Assembly: GCA_964490175.1 (NCBI GenBank)
Contig: CAZBAI010000038.1
Span: forward strand, 1 to 11,375
Length of the DNA: 11,375 nucleotides
Reading direction: 5' to 3'
Source: RGIG3077 sp964490175
Lineage (GTDB): Bacteria; Bacillota; Clostridia; Oscillospirales; Ruminococcaceae
Within the stretch, counting starts at the first letter, position 1. Each line of letters begins with the position of its first letter. The notes beneath the pieces are model-generated. The model was given only the letters and a program-made list of their open reading frames with translations. It did not search any database and was not told the origin of the DNA. Shown in pieces: positions 5,872-11,375 of this stretch. Both the position numbers and the translations under genes were made by a program.

Positions 5872-6525
5872 TCAAACATCATCATCTAAAATTTTCGGGG
5901 CTTCGGCATATTTTTTATCAAGCTTTTTTTGACGGCGTTTAGCTCTTTTAACCGATTCTTCATATCCGAAATACTGAACGACCGCTAATATCACCTGCAA
6001 AGCCGTAACAATCATTGTCGGATTGTGTCGATTCTTGTAAATATCGGACATCATTTGAAACTCATCATCGGAAAGAGAAAGTGCGTCAACCACATCACAC
6101 ATATTGCCGACAATGACAAGCACGCCGATAAGTCCTGCAACGCCGACAATTATCGAGGGTATATTTTTATTTTTTAAGACCAAAACCGACGCTAAAATCA
6201 CAGCGCCGGTTGCAATCAACATCGGAACGCCGTATTGGTGAATTTGGCTTGCCGGCTTAATAATCATCCCGATTCCCGCAAATATATTGTTAAAAACCGC
6301 CCAATAGCAAGTACATATTATCATTGCGATTTTCAGCAATGTGCAAATTATTTTTCTGCGCCTTGCCTGCTTGTCCGTAATCATTTTAGGCATTTCAATG
6401 CGCCTGCTGCCCGACATAAAGCTATCATAAGCCGCCTCATCAAAGCTTGATTTATCGGCATATTCGAGCATATGCGCATTATTTTTAGCCGTTGTCTTTC
6501 TTTTGTATTTATTCTTTTTGCTCAT
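5872..6525 (-). CDS. Four-helix membrane protein of unknown function
   Basis: This 217-residue protein is not recognised. Its first 58 residues are polar and basic (MSKKNKYKRKTTAKNN; DKQARRRK just before the first helix). Hydrophobic segments follow at about 59-80 (possibly extending to 89), 99-117, 122-142 and 170-187. The C-terminal 30 residues are charged (VKRAKRRQKKLDKKY, ending DDDV). By the positive-inside rule both ends should face the cytoplasm. It has no signal peptide and no visible catalytic motif. The ATG at 6525 has AAGGTGAT about eight bases upstream and an excellent promoter. It is the first gene of a possible unit with the 90-residue gene and the HipA remnant, and it lies two genes upstream of spo0A. 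No link to sporulation can be shown. Confidence 0.85.
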   Translation of the reverse strand: MSKKNKYKRKTTAKNNAHMLEYADKSSFDEAAYDSFMSGSRRIEMPKMITDKQARRRKIICTLLKIAMIICTCYWAVFNNIFAGIGMIIKPASQIHQYGVPMLIATGAVILASVLVLKNKNIPSIIVGVAGLIGVLVIVGNMCDVVDALSLSDDEFQMMSDIYKNRHNPTMIVTALQVILAVVQYFGYEESVKRAKRRQKKLDKKYAEAPKILDDDV

Positions 6526-6547
6526 TATTACATATCACCTTACAGAA

Positions 6548-6576
6548 ATTATATCACCGTTGCGTTCAAAAATCAA
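6548..6576 (-). promoter_or_regulatory. Sigma-A promoter of the membrane protein gene
   Basis: On the minus strand TTGATT (6576-6571) is followed after 17 bp by TATAAT (6553-6548), with an extended -10 TGA just before it. The leader to the ATG at 6525 is about 15-20 nt. Confidence 0.85.
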
Positions 6577-6641
6577 TACACTTTCGCAATTTTTTATATC
6601 ATTTTCGCCTTTTTTCGACGTAAATTTCGCTTTAAAGGATT

Positions 6642-6680
6642 AAAAAATGAGCTTAGCGTAAATTCTAAGCTCATTTTTTT
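6642..6680. terminator. Terminator after dapB
   Basis: ATGAGCTTAG (6647-6656) pairs with CTAAGCTCAT (6665-6674), extended by A-T pairs to about 15 bp, with loop CGTAAATT. The A run at 6642-6647 gives the U tract on the minus strand for dapB, and the T run at 6674-6680 would work on the plus strand as well. Confidence 0.88.
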
Positions 6681-6707
6681 GAAAAACAATGTTTACTTTT
6701 TGCAAAA

Positions 6708-7457
6708 TCAAACAACATTGCTCATATCATAAAGCCCTGCCGACTTGCCCTTTAAAAAGGCTGCGGCGTTAAGCGAGCCTACGGCGAACACCTGCTTCGA
6801 GTGTGCCTCATGCTTTAAGCTTATCACCTCGTCCTTGCCGGCGAAAATAACTTCATGTTCACCGACAATAGTTCCGCCTCTGACAGAATGAATGCCGATT
6901 TCATTCGCTTTGCGCTTTTCACGTCTTGAATGCCTGTCATACTCATAATTCATACGGTTGTCAAGCGTTTCGTTGATAGTGTTTGCAAGCATGATCGCTG
7001 TTCCGCTGGGTGCGTCGATTTTAAGATTATGGTGTTTTTCGATGATTTCAATATCAAACTGACCGCCCAAAACCTCAGTCGCCTTTTTAGCCAGCGCACA
7101 AAGCAGATTTATCCCGAGCGACATATTAAATGTGAAGAAAATCGGTATCTGCTCGGAAGCTTTTTTTATATCGGCAATTTGCTGCTCCGAATAGCCCGTT
7201 GTCGCAAAAACCACACCAACGCCTTTTGTAAGCGCATAACTAAGCTCATCCTCAAGCACCGAGGGGTGCGAATAATCGATTATCACATCAACATTTTCTT
7301 TTATCATCGAAAATTTTTCATATATCGGAAAATCCGCATAAACATTTGTATTCACATCAATGCCGCAAACGACCTTGACATCATCTCTTTCAAGTGCGCA
7401 AGAGTACAGCATCCTGCCCATTTTTCCGTTTGCGCCGCATATCGCAATATTAACCAT
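6708..7457 (-). CDS. dapB: 4-hydroxy-tetrahydrodipicolinate reductase
   Basis: DapB reduces the dapA product with NAD(P)H to tetrahydrodipicolinate in the lysine/diaminopimelate pathway. From the chosen start it has 249 residues, within the usual range. The nucleotide-binding loop CGANGKMG is at 7-14, ATTGYS at 85-90, the catalytic and substrate-binding signature EKHHNLKIDAPSGTA at 140-154 (H142, H143, K146), and the C-terminal GIHSVRGGTIVGEHEV at 188-203. The frame is open upstream to an ATG at 7496, which would add 13 residues of unlike sequence and has no ribosome binding site. The ATG at 7457 has GGAG nine bases upstream and begins the Rossmann strand directly, so I prefer it. It follows dapA by 47 bp and closes the operon before the terminator at 6642-6680. 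Confidence 0.95.
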   Translation of the reverse strand: MVNIAICGANGKMGRMLYSCALERDDVKVVCGIDVNTNVYADFPIYEKFSMIKENVDVIIDYSHPSVLEDELSYALTKGVGVVFATTGYSEQQIADIKKASEQIPIFFTFNMSLGINLLCALAKKATEVLGGQFDIEIIEKHHNLKIDAPSGTAIMLANTINETLDNRMNYEYDRHSRREKRKANEIGIHSVRGGTIVGEHEVIFAGKDEVISLKHEAHSKQVFAVGSLNAAAFLKGKSAGLYDMSNVV

Positions 7458-7504
7458 CTTTATCAGCTCCGATTTTGCACATTTTGCAATGCGCATATTT
7501 TCAA

Positions 7505-8386
7505 TTAAAGAATACCTGCCGCTTCCATTTGCGCTTTAAGAGCTTGAATCTGTGCATCGCTCATCTTATAAAGCGGCAAACGGCACTCTCCGACATTCAT
7601 GCCCATAATATTGCAGGCTTCCTTTACGGGGATAGGGTTTACATCCATAAACAAGGCGTTTTCAAGATCAAGATATTTATTTTGAAGCTCTAAGGCCTGT
7701 GCGGTTTTGCCTGCCATATACAGTGCGACCATATCATGCTTTTGCTGCGGAATTATATTTGACGAAACCGAAATTACGCCCTTTGCGCCGAGTGCCAAAG
7801 CAGGCAGCAGCTGGTCGTCGTTGCCGGAATAAATATCCAAATCGGTGTGTGCGGCGATTTGCGCAATAAGCGAAAAATTGCCGCTTGCTTCCTTGGTTGC
7901 CACAATATTTTTATGCTTTGCAAGCTCGATATAAGAATCAATCGAAATAGAAACGCCTGTTCTTGACGGAACATTGTAGAGAATGCAGGGAATATCAACA
8001 GCATCGGCGATTGCATTAAAATGCGCAACAAGTCCACGCTGTGATGTTTTGTTATAATAAGGCGTAACAAGTAAGAGTGCGTCGGCGCCGTCGTTTTGAG
8101 CTTGCTTTGAAAGCTCAATGGCAAATGCCGTATCGTTTGAGCCTGTGCCCGCAATCACGGGGACACGCTTTGCAACACGCTTTACGCAATAACGAATGCA
8201 CTCGCTGTGTTCTTCGTTGCTAAGCGTGGCACTTTCACCCGTAGTGCCGCAAATAACGATAGCGTCGGTGCCGTTTTCAATCTGAAAATCAATCAATTCG
8301 CCGAGTTTTTCGTAATTAACGCTTAAATCGGGATTCATCGGCGTTACAATCGCAACGGCGGTACCGGTAAAAACAGTATCACTCAT
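7505..8386 (-). CDS. dapA: 4-hydroxy-tetrahydrodipicolinate synthase
   Basis: DapA condenses aspartate semialdehyde with pyruvate, the first committed step to lysine and diaminopimelate. It has 293 residues, the normal length, in a single (beta/alpha)8 barrel. Catalytic features are present: CGTTGES at 46-52 (T48, T49), Y137 in LYNVPSRTG with R142, and the Schiff-base lysine K165 in VATKEASG. The GxIS and substrate regions (LGAKGVISVSSN) are normal. The ATG at 8386 has TAGGAGG seven bases upstream, one of the strongest ribosome binding sites in the window. It lies 52 bp after asd, whose product it uses, with dapB downstream. The gene stands in the riboswitch-controlled operon. Confidence 0.97.
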   Translation of the reverse strand: MSDTVFTGTAVAIVTPMNPDLSVNYEKLGELIDFQIENGTDAIVICGTTGESATLSNEEHSECIRYCVKRVAKRVPVIAGTGSNDTAFAIELSKQAQNDGADALLLVTPYYNKTSQRGLVAHFNAIADAVDIPCILYNVPSRTGVSISIDSYIELAKHKNIVATKEASGNFSLIAQIAAHTDLDIYSGNDDQLLPALALGAKGVISVSSNIIPQQKHDMVALYMAGKTAQALELQNKYLDLENALFMDVNPIPVKEACNIMGMNVGECRLPLYKMSDAQIQALKAQMEAAGIL

Positions 8387-8438
8387 AAATAATCCTCCTA
8401 ATTTTATCTGTATATTGAATACCGTATATCAAAAAAAA

Positions 8439-9518
8439 TCAATCAAAATAGCCTTTTGCCGCAAGAAGCTCTGCCATCAAAACGCCGCCGCCGGCCGCAC
8501 CTCGCAAAGTGTTGTGTGAAAGGCAAACGAATTTATAATCAAACATAGCGTCTTCTCTGAGTCTGCCGACCGAAACTGCCATGCCGCCCTCAAGATTGCG
8601 GTCAAGCTGAGCCTGCGGTCTGTTGTCCTCTTCAAAATAGTGGATAAAGCGCTTGGGTGCGCTGGGCAGACCGAGTTTTTGAGGCTCGCCTGCAAAATCT
8701 TCCCAAATTTTGAGTATTTCTTCTTTTGAGGGCTTGTTTTCAAAATTCACAAACACTGCGGCCGTGTGTCCGTCGGAAACAGGCACTCTAAGGCACTGCG
8801 TTGTGATAAGCGGAGTTTGTGCGCTGACAATTTTACCGTTTTCAACGCTGCCCCAAACTTTCATAGGCTCAATTTCGGATTTTTCTTCCTCACCGCCGAT
8901 AAAGGGAATGAGATTATCAACCATTTCGGGCCATGTTTTAAAAGTTTTTCCCGCACCGGAAATAGCCTGATATGTGCAAGCCAAAACATCTGTAATTCCG
9001 AATTTGCGCAAAGGGTGAAGTGCGGGAACATAGCTCTGTATCGAGCAGTTGGATTTTACGGCAATAAATCCACGCTTTGTGCCAAGGCGCTTTTTCTGTG
9101 CTTCGATGACTTCCAAATGTTCGGGATTAAGCTCGGGCACGATCATGGGAACGTCATCAACGAGCCTGTTTGCGGAATTGTTTGAGCAAACGGGGCATTC
9201 AAGCTTTGCATAAGCCTCTTCAAGAGCCTTGATTTCGTCCTTTTTCATATCCACTGCGCAGAAAACAAAATCAACCGTTGACGCAATTTCTTCTTTATCG
9301 GCAGTTGCGTCAAAAACAATCATATCTTTGTATTTTTCGGGAATGGGTGTTTCAAACGCCCACTTTGCACCGATAGCGTCCTCAAGACGTTTTCCCTTTG
9401 AACGAGGCGAAGCCGCAACGGCTGCAACATTAAACCACGGGTGATTTTCAAGCAAAAGCAAAAAACGCTGTCCGACCATTCCCGTAGCTCCGATAATTCC
9501 GACTTTGTACTGTTTCAT
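8439..9518 (-). CDS. asd: Aspartate-semialdehyde dehydrogenase
   Basis: Asd reduces aspartyl phosphate with NADPH to aspartate semialdehyde, the branch point to lysine, methionine, threonine and isoleucine. The 359-residue sequence has the NADP loop GIIGATGMVGQRF at 7-19, CSNNSANR at 111-118, the active-site cysteine C158 in VKSNCSIQSY, ISGAGK at 186-191, and R244 and H251 in LRVPVSDGHTAAV. SNNSANR and the total length place it in the branch shared with archaeal and fungal enzymes rather than the shorter E. coli-like one. The ATG at 9518 has AAGGGG about eight bases upstream. It is the first gene of asd-dapA-dapB; no aspartokinase gene lies in the window. Confidence 0.96.
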   Translation of the reverse strand: MKQYKVGIIGATGMVGQRFLLLLENHPWFNVAAVAASPRSKGKRLEDAIGAKWAFETPIPEKYKDMIVFDATADKEEIASTVDFVFCAVDMKKDEIKALEEAYAKLECPVCSNNSANRLVDDVPMIVPELNPEHLEVIEAQKKRLGTKRGFIAVKSNCSIQSYVPALHPLRKFGITDVLACTYQAISGAGKTFKTWPEMVDNLIPFIGGEEEKSEIEPMKVWGSVENGKIVSAQTPLITTQCLRVPVSDGHTAAVFVNFENKPSKEEILKIWEDFAGEPQKLGLPSAPKRFIHYFEEDNRPQAQLDRNLEGGMAVSVGRLREDAMFDYKFVCLSHNTLRGAAGGGVLMAELLAAKGYFD

Positions 9519-9543
9519 AAAAAATACCCCTTAAATAGTTTTT

Positions 9544-9628
9544 TAAGCGCCGATGCAAAAAAGCTTTAAAATGCCGCAAAAGCACGCAATACAGATAGAG
9601 CGTTCTTAAAAAGCATTATTGGCGCTAA
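9544..9628 (-). promoter_or_regulatory. Structured spacer between riboswitch terminator and asd
   Basis: Long-range pairing AGCGCC (9546-9551) with GGCGCT (9621-9626), continued by ATGC (9553-9556) with GCAT (9613-9616), would fold about 80 nt of leader into a single domain upstream of the asd ribosome binding site. No known RNA class is recognised. Confidence 0.35.
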
Positions 9629-9650
9629 TATAAAATATTTGTAAATAAAC

Positions 9651-9671
9651 AAAAAACCGGTTGAAAACCGG
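9651..9671 (-). terminator. Riboswitch intrinsic terminator
   Basis: On the minus strand CCGGTT-TTC-AACCGG (9671-9657) is followed by six T (9656-9651). It stands 57 nt downstream of the aptamer P1 helix and is the likely lysine-dependent stop. A small hairpin, GTGCG/CGCAC (9707-9721), lies between. Confidence 0.88.
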
Positions 9672-9727
9672 CCCGTCATGAAATATAATAGAAATACTGA
9701 CACATTGTGCGTTTGCCGCACCATGCC

Positions 9728-9901
9728 GATAGCACTCCATCAATTATCCGCAACGGAACCTGATGACAGTCGCATATCTATTAAATATGCGCCCAGAAAA
9801 TGCACGTATGCCGGCGAACATTTCCTTCGGCGGTATCTCCTTTCGCTTTTGAAAAACGGCATTTTAAAACAAAAGCTACTGATATCAACCGCACCTCTAT
9901 C
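9728..9901 (-). ncRNA. Lysine riboswitch (L box)
   Basis: On the minus strand the aptamer runs from GATAGAGGTGC (9901-9891) to GGAGTGCTATC (9738-9728), closed by P1 GATAG/CTATC. Conserved blocks are in order: AGAGGTGC, AGTAGC, GGAGATACCGCCGAAGG (9840-9824), CTGGGC and GACTGTCA (9771-9764), then TGGAGTGCTA. P2 pairs GCGGT with ACCGC and has an AAAGC arm, P3 pairs GGAAATG with CATTTTC, and P4 pairs ATATGCG with CGCATAT (9771-9791). With a terminator downstream and lysine genes following, lysine binding should stop transcription of asd-dapA-dapB. Confidence 0.96.
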
Positions 9902-9913
9902 TTGTTATCTTTT

Positions 9914-9941
9914 ATTATAGCATTAAAAACAGTTTTGTCAA
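9914..9941 (-). promoter_or_regulatory. Promoter of the lysine operon
   Basis: On the minus strand TTGACA (9941-9936) is followed after 16 bp by TATAAT (9919-9914) with an extended TGC. The transcript should start near 9907, just before P1 of the riboswitch. Confidence 0.9.
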
Positions 9942-10050
9942 GAGCATTTTTCATTTTCTTACATTTTACTCAATCAAGGTGTCGTGCAAAGGCATTTATT
10001 ATTAAATATGCAGAAAAAATACATCAAAAAAAGGACTTATATCAATCAAT

Positions 10051-11085
10051 ATGGAGCTTTTAAAATCAGACTTTTTTTACGATTTGCCCGAAGAGCTTAT
10101 CGCACAAACGCCTATTGAACCAAGAAATCACTCGAGAATGATGGTTTTAAACAGGCAAAGCGGCGAAATATCGCACCGCCGTTTTTATAATCTATGCGAT
10201 TATCTGCAAAAGGGTGACCTGCTTGTTATGAACGATTCAAGGGTCATTCCGGCAAGGCTTTACGGAAAGCGTGAGGACACGCTCTCCGATGTGGAATTTT
10301 TGCTTCTTGAACAAAAAAGCGACAAGCGCTGGGAGATTATATGCCGCCCGGGAAAGAAGTGCCGAGAGGGCAGACGTTTTATTTTCGGAAACGGTACTTT
10401 AAAGGCGGAAATCATTGAAGTTAAAGATGACGGAAACCGCATTGTGCAGTTTGAATGTGACGGACCGATTTTCCCCGTGTTAGAAAAAATCGGCGCTATG
10501 CCACTGCCGCCGTATATCACCGAAAAATTAGAGGATAACGAGCGGTATCAAACTGTATATTCACGGAATTTAGGCTCAGCCGCAGCACCGACGGCGGGCT
10601 TGCATTTTACAAACGAAATGCTTGAAGATATACAAAATGCCGGTATAAACACGGCGTTTGTAACGCTTCATGTCGGCTTAGGGACGTTTCGTCCCGTAAA
10701 GGAAAACAATGTTTTAAATCACAAAATGCACTCCGAGCATTTTGAACTTTCGCAATCCGTTGCCGAATTGATAAACGAAACCAAGGCAAGAGGAAACAAA
10801 GTCATCGCTGTCGGCACGACAACCTGCCGCACGCTTGAAAGCGTTGCTTTGCGCTGCGGCGAAAAGCTTTGCGCACAAAGCGGATATACCGATATTTTTA
10901 TCTATCCGCCGTACAAATTTAAGGTTCTCGACGGGCTTATAACAAATTTTCACCTGCCCGAAAGCACACTTATTATGCTTGTTTCGGCGTTTGCCGGTTA
11001 CGAAAACACAATGAATGCATACAAATGCGCCGTAAATGAAAAATATAGATTTTTTTCGTTTGGTGATGCAATGCTTATTATGTAA
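10051..11085 (+). CDS. queA: tRNA preQ1(34) S-adenosylmethionine ribosyltransferase-isomerase
   Basis: QueA transfers and isomerises the ribosyl part of S-adenosylmethionine onto preQ1 at the wobble position of tRNAs for Asn, Asp, His and Tyr, making epoxyqueuosine. It has 344 residues, the usual length. Motifs are NDSRVIPARL at 61-70, AAPTAGLHFT at 178-187, HVGLGTFRPV at 207-216, AVGTTTCRTLES at 253-264, NFHLPESTLIMLVSAF at 299-314 and YRFFSFGDAML at 332-342. The ATG at 10051 gives the expected MELLKSDFFYDLP start, but the only purine-rich site, AAGGA (10031-10035), is 15 bases away, longer than ideal. The gene is alone on the plus strand, divergent from the lysine operon, with no obvious promoter in 9942-10050. 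No preQ1 riboswitch is seen. A strong terminator follows. Confidence 0.97.
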   Translation: MELLKSDFFYDLPEELIAQTPIEPRNHSRMMVLNRQSGEISHRRFYNLCDYLQKGDLLVMNDSRVIPARLYGKREDTLSDVEFLLLEQKSDKRWEIICRPGKKCREGRRFIFGNGTLKAEIIEVKDDGNRIVQFECDGPIFPVLEKIGAMPLPPYITEKLEDNERYQTVYSRNLGSAAAPTAGLHFTNEMLEDIQNAGINTAFVTLHVGLGTFRPVKENNVLNHKMHSEHFELSQSVAELINETKARGNKVIAVGTTTCRTLESVALRCGEKLCAQSGYTDIFIYPPYKFKVLDGLITNFHLPESTLIMLVSAFAGYENTMNAYKCAVNEKYRFFSFGDAMLIM

Positions 11086-11096
11086 AATGCACACAT

Positions 11097-11142
11097 AATT
11101 ACCGGCGGTAAAGTCACTTTGCCGACCGGTAATTTTATTTTT
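11097..11142 (+). terminator. Terminator of queA
   Basis: A long hairpin: AATTACCGG (11097-11105) with CCGGTAATT (11126-11134) around CGGTAAAG/CTTTGCCG (11106-11113 with 11117-11124), with a single bulged A, followed by a T-rich tract (TTATTTTT). Confidence 0.9.
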
Positions 11143-11200
11143 CCGACATTTGAACCTACAAAATTTACACTTTTTGCAGATGAAAAATTTTGAAAATCTA

Positions 11201-11229
11201 TTGACAAAATCACGGTATCGTGATATAAT
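11201..11229 (+). promoter_or_regulatory. Promoter with palindromic operator candidate
   Basis: TTGACA (11201-11206), a 17-bp spacer and TATAAT (11224-11229) with extended TGA form a near-perfect sigma-A promoter. The spacer holds the palindrome ATCACG-GTAT-CGTGAT (11209-11224), which overlaps the first base of the -10 element, a typical repressor position. Confidence 0.88.
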
Positions 11230-11257
11230 GCGATAAAGAAAAATCGGAGGAATCGAT

Positions 11258-11375
11258 ATGCCTGTTTTGTCGAGATTTTACGGAATTATAATTAGAATGT
11301 ATTTTTTGCAGAAAGAACATAATCCGCCGCATATCCATGCAATATATAACGATGATGTGGCTGCAATCGATTTTA
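11258..11375 (+). CDS. DUF4160-family protein (5' part)
   Basis: The frame from ATG 11258 is open to the window edge (39 codons). The ribosome binding site GGAGG (11246-11250) is seven bases upstream. The start MPVLSRFYGIIIRMYF, followed by EHNPPHIHAIY and AAIDF, matches the DUF4160 signature (MPxISRFYGIxIxMYF, HNPPHFHAxY, AxIDI). In this family the protein is about 80-100 residues and is often followed by a DUF2442 gene; the pair is considered toxin-antitoxin-like, but its mechanism is unknown. The partner would lie just outside the window. The palindrome in the promoter is consistent with self-repression. Confidence 0.85.
   Translation, partial: MPVLSRFYGIIIRMYFLQKEHNPPHIHAIYNDDVAAIDF

Noticed and set aside
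7458..7496. N-terminal extension of dapB to the ATG at 7496
   Set aside because: There is no ribosome binding site, and the added residues do not fit the family, whereas GGAG is correctly spaced for the ATG at 7457.
6930..7508. 192-codon plus-strand ORF opposite dapB
   Set aside because: It is antisense to a fully motif-supported dapB; its composition is that of a mirror frame.
9678..10063. Plus-strand ORFs between asd and queA
   Set aside because: They lie antisense to the lysine riboswitch and its promoter, whose conserved blocks explain this DNA.
1..11375. CRISPR array, rRNA or tRNA genes
   Set aside because: No regularly spaced direct repeats and no cloverleaf or rRNA-like sequence were seen.

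Overview
The window looks like chromosomal DNA of a low-GC, spore-forming member of the Clostridia, probably an Oscillospirales/Ruminococcaceae-type gut or rumen anaerobe. The basis is a clear Spo0A, AAGGAGG-type ribosome binding sites, consensus TTGACA/TATAAT promoters, a T-box leader, a lysine riboswitch and remnants of Clostridia-type conjugative elements. The lineage is inferred from gene content, not from a search.

Positions 1-1080 are a graveyard of mobile DNA. A TnpV-like start is joined out of frame to the C-terminal part of a large conjugative-element helicase/methylase (1-390, minus). A catalytic C-terminal fragment of a tyrosine integrase (617-946, minus) is joined to the first codons of an IS transposase (1001, minus). 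From 1144 the sequence becomes a tidy housekeeping locus: a promoter, a T-box leader whose specifier codon reads ATC (isoleucine), and a 760-residue protein combining an XRE DNA-binding domain, a cupin and an AMP-forming acyl-CoA synthetase. An isoleucine sensor in front of an acyl-CoA ligase suggests activation of a branched-chain acid, such as 2-methylbutyrate, to make isoleucine by reductive carboxylation. This is the most interesting hypothesis in the window.

Convergent to it on the minus strand is spo0A followed 17 bp later by a flavin-reductase-family gene, preceded by a promoter and two inverted 0A boxes that suggest autoregulation. Further upstream on the minus strand are a promoter with a four-helix membrane protein of unknown function, a doubtful 40-codon ORF in a hairpin-rich spacer, a 90-residue protein, and a short translationally coupled remnant of a HipA-like gene.

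Positions 6642-9941 hold a lysine-biosynthesis operon on the minus strand: promoter, lysine riboswitch with intrinsic terminator, a further structured leader, asd, dapA, dapB and a terminator. Together the three enzymes convert aspartyl phosphate to tetrahydrodipicolinate, under lysine feedback through the riboswitch. Divergent from it is queA (queuosine tRNA modification), with a strong terminator. The window ends inside a DUF4160-type small gene with a consensus promoter carrying a palindrome in its spacer.
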